A DNA stretch of 64,000 bases from Ligustrum vulgare (Eukaryota; Streptophyta; Magnoliopsida; Lamiales; Oleaceae), in NCBI GenBank assembly GCA_963555705.1, contig OY743189.1, forward strand, positions 2,373,501 to 2,437,500. The letters run 5' to 3'. Shown here one piece after another: positions 23,943-34,916 of this stretch. A model generated the notes under the pieces. That model was not told the origin of the DNA and searched no databases. It worked only from the letters and a program-made list of their open reading frames with translations. Each line of letters opens with the position of its first letter. Position 1 is the first letter of the stretch. A program made the translations under genes and the position numbers.

Positions 23943-24429
23943 ACATTTATATAAATGTTGTAAGCTTTATGTAATAAAAAGGTCTAAGGAAATCAGTTAA
24001 AAGGTAAACTGTCAAATGACTAGTTGTATATCAAAAGGCATCAAGTTAAGTGTAGGAATGAAATCAATCTATTGCCAATTATGTATTGCTAAAGCATAAC
24101 ATATCCCATGCAGTGATAAAATTTGCCAAAAACTTGGTCTCTACAAAATTACTTCAAAAATATTGCTTCGTTTAGTCATCCATGTTGATTCGAAGATGAT
24201 ATAATAACAAATTAGCAGCACCTACATAGGATGGAAAAAGTAAAATAAGTATAACTCTCTATTGTTGAATTAAAAAGAAAATCTTATTGTTGGTACCTTC
24301 TTTTTAAATAAAACAAGCCACTTCTTCATATGTATTTGAAGTATTGAAAACGTCTCATGTAAAAGTAAATCCTAGAAGATGAACATCCTTATACAAAATA
24401 AATAATATAACTTAAGAAATTACTAACAA
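23943..24429. other. CACTA interior, no recognised feature
   Basis: AT-rich sequence between the Tat remnant and the PPR fragment. I found no open coding text of known family on either strand. Confidence 0.4.
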
Positions 24430-24672
24430 CAAAGTCAGTAATACTCATATGACGGTAAATCTAAATATCCCAAATTGACCCATCCTCCTAAATATCTCCA
24501 AAGCATTATTGAACTCTCTACTGCGTGTACCCATTGATCATAGCATTCCAAAGAAAAACATCATCCATGTTAGGAAATTTCTCAAACACTTCTAGTGCCT
24601 CATGAATTAAATCAAACTTCAAGTAGCAATGCACTAATGCACTACCGATGAACAAATCAAATTCTAACCCAA
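24430..24672 (-). pseudogene. Captured PPR (pentatricopeptide repeat) gene fragment
   Basis: The minus strand encodes GLEFDLFIGSALVHCYLKF, then LIHEALEVFEKFPNMDDVF, LWNAMINGYTQ and, after a one-base shift, EFNNALEIFRRM followed by FRFTVI. These are the diagnostic phrases of plant PLS-type PPR proteins (VGSALVxxY, WNAMIxGY, EALEIFRRM). About 75 codons remain, with no start. It lies inside the CACTA element in the same orientation as the transposase genes, so it is a transduplicated host gene piece. PPR proteins act on organelle RNA. This piece cannot. Confidence 0.75.
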
Positions 24673-24799
24673 GTTAATCAGACAGAGACCATGTTTCTTC
24701 CGTAAAAAAATAAAAAATAAACATGGTTTGCACGAAGGAAGAAAACTGGATACCTGGGTCTGGGTCAGTGTCAATGGGTCTAATTCCTGAATACAATTG

Positions 24800-25010
24800 C
24801 AAGAGAGCGGTGGTACTGAGGGACAAGGGAGTGGCGGTGGTGCCGAGGGACAAGAAGGAGGCGGTGGTGCTGAAGGTGAGGGTCGAAGAGAGCAGCAATG
24901 GTGCTGAGGGTTGAAGAAGGAGCCGAAGTGCTGAAGGTGAAGGTCGAAGAGAGAGGCGCTGAAGGTGAGGGTCGAAGAGAGAGCAATGGTTCTAAGGGTT
25001 GAAGAAGCTG
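24800..25010 (+). repeat. GC-rich short tandem repeats near the CACTA right end
   Basis: Degenerate repeats of GTGCTGAAGGTGAGGGTCGAAGAGAG-like units (about 30-45 bp, 4-5 copies) lie next to the subterminal motif block. Chance open frames on both strands (Ser/Thr-rich or Glu/Val-rich) come from this repeat. Confidence 0.6.
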
Positions 25011-25084
25011 TACGGGTTTTTGAATGTCTCTTTGTTCGGGTTATTTTTATGTTTAGCGCGGGTCAATTTTAGCTTTAGCGCGGG

Positions 25085-25330
25085 TTACTTTTTCCCGGGT
25101 TTTTACGGCGCGCATTTTTGTACGCTGTAAACAATTCATTTTTTACCTCAATTTTTACGGCATGCGCATGCACGCCGTAAATGTTCTTTTCTAATTTTTT
25201 ACGGCGTGCTATTTTTTCATGTCGTGAAAGTCCTTTTGTTACCGCACACTATTTTTGCACGCCGTAAACAATCTAAGTTTACGGCATGCCTTATATGTAC
25301 TCCGTAAATGCATGCCGTAAAATGTCACTT
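25085..25330. repeat. CACTA right subterminal repeats
   Basis: About five pairs of TTTACGGCNTGC and GCNTGCCGTAAA motifs mirror the left block at 11036-11312 and precede the terminal TTTGTTGTAGTG. Confidence 0.85.
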
Positions 25331-25341
25331 TTGTTGTAGTG

Positions 25342-25827
25342 CTTGCCCTTCACGAAGCTCTCGAGAATAGACCATGTATAATTTCAATTTGTCCAACATA
25401 TCGGAACAAGTCTGTAAAGTTTTCCAGAGCTCCCCCCTTAAAATGGTCCTTTGTTCTTCGAGGTATTTCAGATGATGCCTCGATTTTGAGAGTTTTTCGG
25501 GCTTTGGGTCCGTTTGGCCATCACACTTTAATCCTGTGATGAAGGAAAACTCAAAAGTCGAGAATGTGACTATCTTGTCATCCCCGAAGCAAAAACTAAA
25601 TAAACCACCGTCTACTGGCTTCAGAAGTCGAAGTACCAGAGAATCTATAATCTGCGGTGCAAACTGCATCTTGGCCAATTCTTCGAATCTCCATAGGAAA
25701 GATCGCTTCAAGATATCTTGATGATACTCATCAAGACTCTTTAGAACTAATCGAAGTCACAACTCCTGTAATGGAAAACTTTAGCTGGAAGCCCTCTCAG
25801 TTCAAGATCAACAGCATACTCCATCCT
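25342..25827 (-). pseudogene. DUF1985 protein, upstream part of the MULE-borne ULP1 gene
   Basis: After an intron-like acceptor (TTATTGTAG) the minus strand reads MEYAVDLELRGLPAKVFHYR. After one frameshift near 25745 it reads LKSLDEYHQDILKRSFLWRF, LVLRLLKPVDGG and FSTFEFSFITGLKCDG, the LITGL-type core of DUF1985. Further downstream it reads LDKLKLYMVYSRELREGQ, which is cut at 25342 by the CACTA insertion and continues at 11015. DUF1985 is found fused or adjacent to ULP1-like proteases in plant MULEs. Its function is unknown. Confidence 0.75.
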
Positions 25828-25849
25828 ACAATAATTTCAAATGTTAAAA

Positions 25850-26670
25850 TCAAAGTTCAAAAAAGTATGCCGCAATATTTAACCATTCTACATTGTAGAC
25901 TACCGCACGTAAATGAACACGTAGGAAAATTAAACATTACAGGAAAAACTTTATTATTATTATTTTTATTATTATAGTTTATATATAAACATTATTAATT
26001 ATTATTGTATTATTTTTTTTTATTAAAGTTGTGTAATTAAAATTACAATTATTAATGTTATGAAACTATTATATATATTTTTACATTTATGAAATTATAG
26101 TTCATATTTATTATTTCTAATTATTATGAAAAATATTAATAATTTTTTATCAACATTATTTAATTATTATAATTACATTTACTTTGATATTATTAATAAA
26201 TTTCTTATTTGCATTATGAAATTATAATTACATATCTTATTTATAATTATTATGAAATTATTAATTCATTTTTATTAAGAAATTATGAAATTATAATTAC
26301 ATATCTTATTTGAAATTATTATTAACAAATTATGACATTATAAGTACATTTTCCAACATTGTGAAATTATTAAATTTTTGTTACAATTATGAAATCATAG
26401 TTATCCATTTGTTAATTTTAATTATATTTAGTAATGAAATTATTTTTTTAATAAATGACAAATAATATTAAGAATAAAAAAATTATTTAGAATTTTATAA
26501 TTTATTTATAATGTAAAAGATGTAGTCAAAACAGTCCGGTCGGACCAAAACATATTGGTCCGGCCGCAAAAACAAAACGGCCGCAAAAAAATGGTCCGAT
26601 CGAACCATTTTCAAAATTGGACCAATGGAAATTGGTCCGGCAGACCAATTTGAAAATGGTCAGCCCGGAC
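25850..26670 (-). repeat. Right long terminal inverted repeat of MULE copy 1
   Basis: This AT-rich block is, in reverse complement, closely similar to 61334-61830. Shared landmarks include CATTTACGTGCGGTAGTCTA, AATGGTTAAATATTGCGG and a run of short AT repeats. The inner copy here is longer: about 200 bp (roughly 25945-26150) have no counterpart at 61.74 kb, where the two sides meet at AATGTT. The outer part at 26530-26660 has several GGTCCG/CGGACC motifs, again shared with 61352-61366. Confidence 0.75.
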
Positions 26671-27110
26671 CATTCATCTTCTTCTTCTTCGCTGGATCCA
26701 ACAATGGCGGAGCTCGCCATTTTCGGTGAGCTCCATCATAAAAATGTTTCTACGAGCGCAAACTTGATTTAAATAATAAAAAAAAAAATCAAACTTCAAG
26801 TTATAAATTTAGGAATCAAAGTTAAAAATGTAATCTATCCTTGTCTAAAGTTTGAAGATTATGATGAATAGATCTTCTTCTTGAACAATCTGGAGTCTTC
26901 TTCTTCTTCTCTTGGACGGATCGAAGGCGAGAATGGTGAGTCCACTTTGTTTTAGCCGGACTCTTTTAAATAAGTGTAAGGGTATTTTAGACTTTGTTAA
27001 TAATAAACTATTTTCGCTTTTTCTTTTTAACTTACAAATGGATCAAATGGTATTTTGAAAAATGGGTCGGAGGATCCGACTATTGGTCACTAATTCCTCC
27101 TTTTGCACGT
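26671..27110. other. Flank of the MULE end, no recognised gene
   Basis: It contains CTTCTTCTTC runs near 26670 and 26900 and AT-rich DNA. I see nothing coding. It may include the last bases of the MULE terminus, which I could not pin down. Confidence 0.35.
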
Positions 27111-27785
27111 CATTACAGAGAGAAAAATTGCTGGGTTTCGAAATTTAGAAATTGGGTCTTACGGTTTGAACGACTCCCGACCAAAATTGAAGCTGGCGGT
27201 GGAAATCGGATGGCCTGAGGCCCGTTCGGAAGTAGAAGCTTAGGCAAGAGAAGGAATAATAAAGGTCAGGCTGTGACTTTTGGGCAAGAAACCGAGATTA
27301 TGCGTTCGGATTTTGGGGCATTTCGAGCGAAGAATCCGGCCAAAATGGACTGAAGTCGAGGTAAGGCATTGGGTTAGCTCTATTTTCTTGGTTTCTTGTG
27401 TTTTTGGTTTGATTTTTGAATTGGTTGGAGATGGGGAGTGGTTGTGGGCAGGTTGAGATGTGGTGGTGTTGTGACTGGTTTTGACAGTGGACATATTCCT
27501 CACATTGATGGTGGTTTGAACCGATGGCATTTTCTTCTCTTCGGTTTACATTGAAGGTGAAAACTATGCAGTGAAGTGCAAGAGGAAATAGAGAAACTGA
27601 AGATTGTTTGTAAGCATACCTGTGATGGCCGAGTGAATATATGGGACTCAAAACTTGAACTGCAAAGAAGTCTCAGCTGGAAACACGTAGAACGGTAGAA
27701 GTAATGTGATTAACGTGTGAGATTGTTGATGAAGTAGGAAATGAGTGATTGAACAGTTGAGAAACTTACCTAGTTGAAATGCTAA
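27110..27785 (-). repeat. Reverse-oriented gypsy LTR fragment
   Basis: In reverse complement this resembles the middle part of the 2.6-2.9 kb LTRs at 6849-9760 and 29662-32247. It shares CCAAAAACACAAGAAACC-like text, then TTACCTCGAC and GGCCGGATTC stretches in the same order. Neither end is present. Similarity was judged by eye. Confidence 0.4.
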
Positions 27786-28606
27786 GGGCCCGTTCTCTTT
27801 GTTGTTTTCGGTCCATTTTGAGTTTATGGTTTTCGAAAATATCGAAACGCGTTCACTTTGCCCATTTTCAGAAATACGTTTTCCAAATTACAAAAGAAAT
27901 ACAAAAAAAAAAAAAAACTCAAAACGAGTTTATTGCGTTTTGAATATTTTGTGTTAAAAGATCCAAAACGCGCGTTTTGGACTTCTTCTTTTTTTGTATT
28001 TTTTTTTTTTTAATATGAGACACTATCTTCACTTGAAGTTCTTATTTTATTTTGTCATTATATATAAATCCATGTTAAGATTTTTTTTTTAATTTATTAT
28101 TATTTTTTTATTTGTAAATGTGAGACACTTCCTTCATTTGATATTCTTATGTTATTTTGTCATTATATATAGATTCATGTTAAGATTTTTTATTTTTATT
28201 TTTATATATATATATTTTTTTTTGTAAATGTGAGACGCTTCATTCACTTGAAATTCTTATATTATTTTACCATTATATATAGATTCATGTTAAGATTTTG
28301 TTGGTATGAGTTGGATTTTTATTTAGCTGAAACAATAATAATGATGAATTTATTGACATAGAGAACTAACTGATTTATTGACATTAAAATTAATGTAATT
28401 CAACAAATCAACAATTTTTTACATATAAAATATCAGAAAATAAATATATCAGAAAATTACAAAGTAAACGCATTTTTCAGTTTTCTATTTTTTAAAACAG
28501 TTTTTCAAAATTATAAAGAGAACATGTTTTCAGCAATCCCAAAACAAACAACCAAAATTCAAAACAAAATTCAAAACTCAAAATTCAAAATCGAAACACA
28601 AAGAGA
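27783..28606. mobile_element. Tourist-like MITE, copy 1 (right tip lost)
   Basis: It starts GGGCCCGTTCTCTTTG right after TAA. The interior has opposing blocks of TTTTCGAAAA-type sequence, and the right side ends CACAAAGAGAA, complementary to the start. A second copy at 46893-47759 is complete with TTA flanks. Here the last few bases are missing at the junction with gag sequence at 28607. It has no coding capacity. Confidence 0.6.
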
Positions 28607-29661
28607 AATTTAAAGCCGAAATCAAAGACAAATTCTTCCTACAAGCCTTTCGAGACCATAAGGAGACGGAGTTTCTACGTTTGACTCAGGGAGAAATGGA
28701 CATAACAGATTATGAAAGAAAGTTCGAGGAATTATCACGATATGCTCCACATCTGGTGGAGACTGAGGCTAAAAAGGCTCGTCGCTTCGAACGAGGGTTA
28801 TGTTTCGATATTCGTCAAATAGTTAGTTCCCACGAGCTCCCTACCTATCGGGAGGTAGTGAAGAAAGCACAGGTCGTGGCGTATGCCAGTATCAGATATG
28901 AAGGACAGGGTCCGTAGAGTGAGCAGGGAAAAAGGAAATGGCATGGTTCAAATCATAACCAAAACATAAATCAGACGTCCAACAAGAGGCAGAATACATG
29001 GCCGCCCAAAGGCCAAGTCGCTAACTACATGCCCCCATGTCCCAAATGCCAGAAGATGCATAAGGGAGAGTGCCTTTTTGGCAAAGGAGTTTGTTATAAG
29101 TGTGGTCAGCCGGACCACTTTGCACAGGATTTTCGTGCCACATCCGCTCATGGTTTCGATCAGAAAAGGAAAGTAGATCAGAACAAGAAAGGGAATGCTA
29201 GAGTGTTCGCCATGACACATGAAAACGTTGATCAAGATTTTGACGGGAACGCAGGTATACTCTCACTAGCCTTCCTGTGTGTGTTTTAATAGACTTCGAT
29301 ACTTAACTAGACTAGAACTAACGATTATTAGTAGATTGACATTTATGGTTTAGACATATTTATTAGAACATTCGAGATACTAGATAGAACCGAGAACGTG
29401 ACATATTTTAGCACGAGTCAGGTGATGAGTTTTCAATCTTTTAACACTCTACCAGACTCGACATATGGTATGTCACCATAGAGAGAGAAGCCTATGTCCT
29501 TAAAAATCAAGAAGTTCAATTAGTCAAAATCCAATGGGGTAAACACGGTAGTAATGAAACTACCTGAGAAAAGAAATGAGAAATTTTGGCCTAGTGCCTA
29601 GATATTTTAGATCAAGAAAGTTTAAAATTTCGAGGACGAAATTATTTTAAGGTGGTAGGGT
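28607..29661 (+). pseudogene. Gypsy gag with most of pol deleted
   Basis: The gag text reads FRDHKETEFLRLTQGEMDI and RKFEELSRYAPHLVETEAKK, and after a stop at 28918 a zinc knuckle. The knuckle reads CYKCGQPDHFAQDF, so the last Cys is Phe. After about 29290 only the tail of pol remains (KFWPSA near 29590, then a FEDEI-encoding TTCGAGGACGAAATT and a purine tract AAGGTGGTAGGG) before the LTR at 29662. Protease, RT, RNase H and integrase are gone. It is a chromovirus-like gypsy element, clearly dead. Confidence 0.8.
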
Positions 29662-32247
29662 TGTAGCAACCGAGAAATTTTCACGACTTATTTAAATAAA
29701 TATTATTTTTAAAAATGTGCCGCTACGACTTTGCTCATTTATTTTAAAAACGTGATCATCTAGCCAATGAAGTGAAATTAAATTATTTCAAATTTATATT
29801 ATTTCGACTTTCAAGTTTTATTTATAGGCTTCCCTTTTCATTATTTATCTTTAAGTCCAATTTCAATTTTAAGAAGTTTTCAAATGTATCTTTGATAATA
29901 AAGATTTAGTCCAAATTCCATTCATCTTGGATCGTATTTATTATTATCAAATTTTATTATAACCACAATATCCTACAATCCAGATACCAAACTAATACTC
30001 AATTTTCACACGTTGTTCAATTACAGCAAAATTTAATCCAATTTTCCAAAATTCTTGATTCAGCCAAAATTCAAACTAATCAATTTCTCTTTTGCCAATT
30101 TGAAAAACCTAATCACAGATTCCTCTATCTCATTTTTGGTAATTTTCCTTTCCCCCAAAATCTCATAACTTCATCCCTTCAATTAACCATATTTCTCATG
30201 CAAATCAACACCATTTCCTTCCCTTCTTATTCACACGTTTTCCTCAATCTGACTGATTCTTAAGCCATAATTTCAGTCATCACTCAAATGTAATTCTCTT
30301 GCAAATCCCTTAAATTGTCCTAAATCAAAGGCTGTCAAAAATCTACCAAAAAGAAAATTAAAACACAAACCATAAGTCTATAATTCCCTCCCCCAGCTTC
30401 ATTCACACACACTGACAGATTTAGAACTTGAGCGAGGTATTCATTTCCCATTCTGCACTTCCATTTCAACCACCAAACCCGAAATTTGTGACATCCCTCA
30501 CCTCAACACAGAAACTTCAGTGAGCACTCCAATCTGTAACCTCAAACCGCCGCCTCCAACCCAAAATCTGCAAACCCGAACACCATCCCCACACTGCCAA
30601 ACCGTCACCTTCATCGCCCAAACCGAACATCACCCATATCACCACCACCTCAATTTCATCACCATCGAGCCGCCGCCTATCACCCACGGCCACGCCACCA
30701 GCCACCACTGCTCGAAACCACCAAGTCGCTGCCTCTCTCTCTCTCTCAAGCCTCCAATCAAGACCCTGCAACCATCATAGTCGAACCGGACAACACCACC
30801 CACACTTCACTGTCCACCGGAACACCACCACACTAACATCACCAATTCATCACCCAACCGAAACCAATATCACCACCACCTCAATCGACCGCCATGCTCC
30901 AACCCCCAACCAAATCAAATCCCAAATATAAAACCCAAAACCAAAGAAATAAGTTAGGCCATAACTTACCTCGACAAACTTCTGGCCGGATTCCCACCGG
31001 CGAGACTCCCAAAATCTCAACCTTCATGCCCGCGCTCCTTATTTCGAAACCGCACCAAAAACCACCATAATACTTCCTTTCACACACCTACATCCATCTC
31101 TCTACCGCCGCCACTCGACGGTGGCGCCAACGCCGATTTTTTTGCCGGCGACGCGGAACGGAGAGGGAAGGGCGGAGCCCGTCCCTTTTCGCCCCTCTGC
31201 TCTCTCTCTCTAAAATTCCGATTTTAGAGAGAGAGAAATGAGAGGTGTTTATGTTATATTTTTTTAAAATTTGAAAAATTTCTTTTAAGCCCCAAACTTT
31301 GAAACGTGTCTATTTCAGTCCCCTGGTTTTAAAAATTCCTTTAATTTAATACCTACACTTTTGAAATAAGTTAGTTGAACCAATTGTTTGAAAATCTGAT
31401 AAGTCAGCCCACTATTTTCGAAAAAGGTCTATTTCAGCCCCTAAACCTTATAACTTCCAATTTCTTTAAAAATTTCAATTTAATCCCCGAAACTTTATTT
31501 TGTCACTTTAATATTTCAAAATACTAAATTTATTAAATTTTCTTTTGACTAGGCGATACATTTGGTGATTTAGAGGATTGACGTGACTTTCCAGCTTTAT
31601 TTTCAAACTCGTGATTTAAGGTAGACTCGCCTCCACTAATTAGTTTAAATTACAATTTACATGCCTTATGTGAAATTACGTGAATTATATACTTTGATGC
31701 ATGAGACGAGAATATCTCTTATGGGATAAGAATGAGAAATGATGTTATACATAACTTACTTGCTTAAATGCATGAGACGAGACTACCCACACCCTATGAT
31801 TTTTAAAGAGCCTTCGATTTTATTAAAATAGCCTATGATGATGATGTCACTGTATGATTCCATAAGTATGTGTTAAATTATTTGGTAAATTAATTATTGG
31901 CGATGAGTTTACTGAGTATTTCGTTCGAAATGCTCATTCCAATTTTAACAGCTTTTGCAGATCTCGGAAATGACGGCGAATGAAAGGGGCAGCATTGGCA
32001 AATTGAATAAATGATGATGTTATTAGAAAATTTTATGAATGTTGCTCTTGAAATTATTTATCGCTAATTTCATTTAAATAATTGAGATTAAATTTTTATG
32101 AATTGTTCTATATTCCAATTAATTAAGTTTCCGCTAAATTTTTCAAATGATGAATGTGATACTTTGAATTAAATTGATTTTCCGCATTAAAGTAAATTTT
32201 AAAGGACGGCGTGGCATCCCGGGCTCCGTGGAATTCGGGGCGTTACA
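29662..32247 (+). repeat. 3' LTR (2.6 kb) of a second gypsy element
   Basis: It begins TGTAGCAACCGAG after the pol tail and ends GGGGCGTTACA. It has the same design as the LTR at 6849-9760, with near-identical blocks at the 3' side (GAGACGAGACTACCCACACC, GCAGATCTCGGAAATG). The 5' LTR is not found. C-rich chance open frames at 30520-30780 are not genes. Confidence 0.8.
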
Positions 32248-32267
32248 ACTTTCACTTAAAATATTAA

Positions 32268-32719
32268 AGAGAGAGTAGGGATGACAATAGGGCAAGTACA
32301 CTTACCCTGCGCCCCGCCCCATTAGAAGAACCCCAAACTCATACCCGCCCCATGATCCGCTAAGTCATAACGGGATGGAACATCCCATACTCGCCCCGTC
32401 CCATTAACGCCCCCATTTATTATTTTGCTTTAAAAACAAAAAAACAAAAGAAACTATTTGAACAATTTTTTTCACTTGTTTTATTGCTAAATTCCATCTA
32501 TATTAAACAACTTTTTTAAACAATACATTACTTTTTTTAAAAAAAAAATATAAGATTTCTATAATAAAAAAAAATTAATTATTTTTTTAATTCATTGGGC
32601 GGGGCGGGTCAAACAAAACCCGTCCCGCCCCAAACCCATTTTGGATTTTTATTTTAATCCTATACCTGTCCCGTCGAGTTCGCGACGAGACGAATTTTTT
32701 TATCATCCCATAGAGAGAG
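32268..32719. mobile_element. hAT-like MITE
   Basis: The element 32276-32711 starts TAGGGATGACAATAGGGC and ends TATCATCCCAT, giving an imperfect inverted terminal repeat. It is flanked by AGAGAGAG at both sides (32268-32275, 32712-32719), an 8-bp duplication as in hAT elements. The flank is low complexity, so this evidence is weaker than usual. The interior has CGCCCC/GGGGCGGG blocks in opposite orientation. Non-coding. Confidence 0.65.
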
Positions 32720-33425
32720 AAGTTAGGTGGCAAGCATGCTCTATAATTCTTATAAGGACTTTGTTAGAGCATGTTCAACGATGGTGCATAATAGAGCTAT
32801 TTTGTGAGTAGCATTCTCAATTTGGTCGAAATTGTCTCTAATGGGGAGATATAAGTGCAATGTAAATTATATTTTCAACCAAAACAATTTGTTGTTTTAC
32901 ATCTTATTTTACATCATACTAATAATAATAATAATAATGAGCTGTGTGGTTGAAAATGTGTGAACTTTAACTTTAATTAAAATCTAAATTTTAATATTAT
33001 GAAATTGGTCTATGTTAATATAAAGATTTACGAGCTAAAAAAATGATGCAAAAATTAATATAAATATTATAATATTCATCTATTTATTGAAGCAAAATTC
33101 TGATTTGAATCTACTGAGATGAAAATGGGGATGAAAAAATGATAACGAAAATGCTAACTTTTACATATATTTGCACCATCATTGGAATATGGATGATGAA
33201 ATGACTGTTTTGCCCTTACTTACGAGTCTAGGATGTAACCTTGTGTGTACATTAACATTTTTCCTGCTTATTATTATTGTTATTATTATTATTATTATTA
33301 TTATTAAAAAAGAAGGTTGAACTCCAACTTTAGAAATCTATACAGTCAATCTTGAGGATATGTAGAAGATGTAAATCGCAGAATGTACCTTAGTTAAACA
33401 GAGTTGACAACTTGTTAAGTACGGC
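32720..33425 (+). repeat. Dispersed direct repeat, copy A
   Basis: Similar in order and orientation to 45430-46630. Shared phrases include GGTCGAAATTGTCTCTAAT, AATGATGCAAAAATTAAT, TTTACATATATTTGCACCA and GATGATGAAATGACTGTTTT. Copy A is shorter. Both copies are preceded by CTTTCACTTAAAAT and a GA-rich run. I see no coding text. Confidence 0.65.
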
Positions 33426-33466
33426 CAACCATGTGTATTCCAGACAACCCTCCCCCCCCCCCCCCC
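33262..33466. repeat. Simple repeats: ATT run and poly-C run
   Basis: An ATT microsatellite lies at about 33265-33305 and a poly-C tract at 33452-33466. No gene in 33430-33780. Confidence 0.9.
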
Positions 33467-33785
33467 TTTTCTCTAATTTTTTTATGGCTAAAGTTTAATA
33501 TAGACACATACTTCTATTTCTAAAGTAGCAATTTTAAAATTAGTAATTTTGGGATTTTTAGGTCCATCTAAAGGTTGAACTTTAACCTTAGAAGTCCCTA
33601 TAGTCTCTACTTTAAGGATTCTTAAAGGATATAAATCGCAGGATGTGCCTCAATAGAATATAGTTGAGAGCTTGTTTTTTAACGACTTTTAGGTCCATCT
33701 AGATCTCCTTTGTAGTTGAGAAGGGGGAAGGAATTTGATAAACCATTCATTTATTTCATATTTTGGACCTCAACTTCATGAGTAA

Positions 33786-34916
33786 TGTTGACGTTGCCAT
33801 GCCCTTGGGGTGATTACAAGTGGTCAACACGCGGTATTGTCCACCGTAACGTTTCGAACCTTGGACCTATTGAATATAGGATTCGCGTCCACTTAGCATG
33901 GAACAAAACCACTTATACGGTACTTGAAAACCCTATATTAAATAGGCTCAAGGTTCGAAACTCCTTGGGGATGCGTCCACCTAGCGTGGAATAAAATCAC
34001 TTAAACGGTGGACAATATCGTGTGTTGACAACCTGTAAGCACCCTGTTGACGGCCCTTGTGGTACTTACAGTTCGTCAACACATGGTATTGTCGTACTTG
34101 AAAATCATATATTCAATAGGTCCAATGTTCGAAACTCCCTGGGGACGCGTCCACCTAGCGTGGAATAAACACAATTATACGGTGGACAATACTCTGTGTT
34201 GACACCTATAAGTACCCTGTTGACGTTGACATGCCCTTGGGGTACTTACAAGTCGTCAACACACGGTATTGTCCACCTTGCGAAGTGGTTTTGTTCCACG
34301 CTAGGTGGACTCATCTCCATGGGTTTCGAACCTTGGACCTATAGAACTTAAGAATTCCAAAGGCCTCCCTAATACCCCCAAATCAAATGCGCATTTTTAT
34401 GTTGACGTTGCCATGCCCTTGGGATGCTTACAGGTCGTCAACACACGATATTGTCCACCTTATGAGTGGTTTTGTTCCACGCTAGGTGGACACGTCACCA
34501 GGGAATTTCGAACCTTACAACTAGTCCAACCTCTTGAGCAGTCGAGATATTGAACAAGGAACATTTGAAACAATTCCTTGCCTCACCCTGAGATGAGAGG
34601 GAAGGTCGATTTGACTCGAATCCTGGACCTGATCTTGAATCCTACACCGGTTGATGATGCGATGGGAGAAGTTTTTATTTTTATTTTTTTTTCCATTTTT
34701 TCATCAATGCTGGTCCAGTCGAGGTTTTTTAATCACGATGGACAAACCTTCGATTTGCCTCTAGCTCTATAATCCACCCTCCCCAGTCCCTGGGGGGTTT
34801 CGAACATTAGACATATGGAACTTAAGAATTTCAAATGTCTCCTTGGTACCACCAAACCAATTTGCCATGCCCTTGCGATGCTTACAGGTCGTCAACACAC
34901 CCCAAGGGCAGACAAC
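33786..34916. repeat. Cluster of SINE-like units in both orientations
   Basis: At least six partial units of about 100-150 bp are built from the same modules: GGTTCGAAACTCC (B-box-like), a GTCCACCTAGCGTGGAAT-type block, GGTGGACAATA, TGTGTTGAC and CCCAAGGGCATGGCAACG. Forward-reading units occur near 33950-34045 and 34120-34215. Reverse units occur near 33786-33880, 34220-34345, 34400-34520 and 34785-34912. The last is cut by the LTR element at 34917. A tRNA-derived SINE is the best guess, but no clear A-box was found. Confidence 0.5.

Larger units (their letters stand above)
11013..25344 (-). mobile_element. CACTA (En/Spm) transposon with nested insertions, TSD CTT
   Basis: The element spans 11016-25341. 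It starts CACTACAACAAA, ends TTTGTTGTAGTG, and is flanked by CTT at 11013-11015 and 25342-25344. Removing it rejoins the DUF1985 exon in register. Subterminal regions carry repeated TTTACGGC/GCCGTAAA motifs. On the minus strand it has remnants of TNPD (DUF4218 and DUF4216) followed by a TNPA-like Transposase_24 gene. The N-terminal TNP2 domain of TNPD is not visible. In its expected place are SINEs, a truncated Tat gypsy element and a PPR fragment. It is non-autonomous as it stands. Confidence 0.92.
1..26690. mobile_element. Giant nested MULE (Mutator-like) with transposase and ULP1-like gene
   Basis: I read this as one element. A mudrA-like transposase runs rightward at the left edge. A DUF1985/ULP1-like gene runs leftward toward it. 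The AT-rich right terminal inverted repeat near 25.85-26.67 kb matches, in inverted orientation, the start of the second MULE copy at 61.33 kb. MULEs that carry ULP1-like genes are known in plants (the Kaonashi/KI-MULE type). The left terminus lies outside the window. About 17.7 kb of the span consists of later insertions: a Cassandra-like element, a gypsy element with TSD TCCCA and a CACTA with TSD CTT. Further sequence between 6.0 and 10.56 kb is of uncertain origin. The element is degenerate, with stops and frameshifts in both genes. The exact right end is inferred. Confidence 0.7.

Noticed and set aside
24674..24986. Ser/Thr-rich and Glu/Val-rich frames on both strands
   Set aside because: Produced by the GC-rich short tandem repeat in the CACTA right end.
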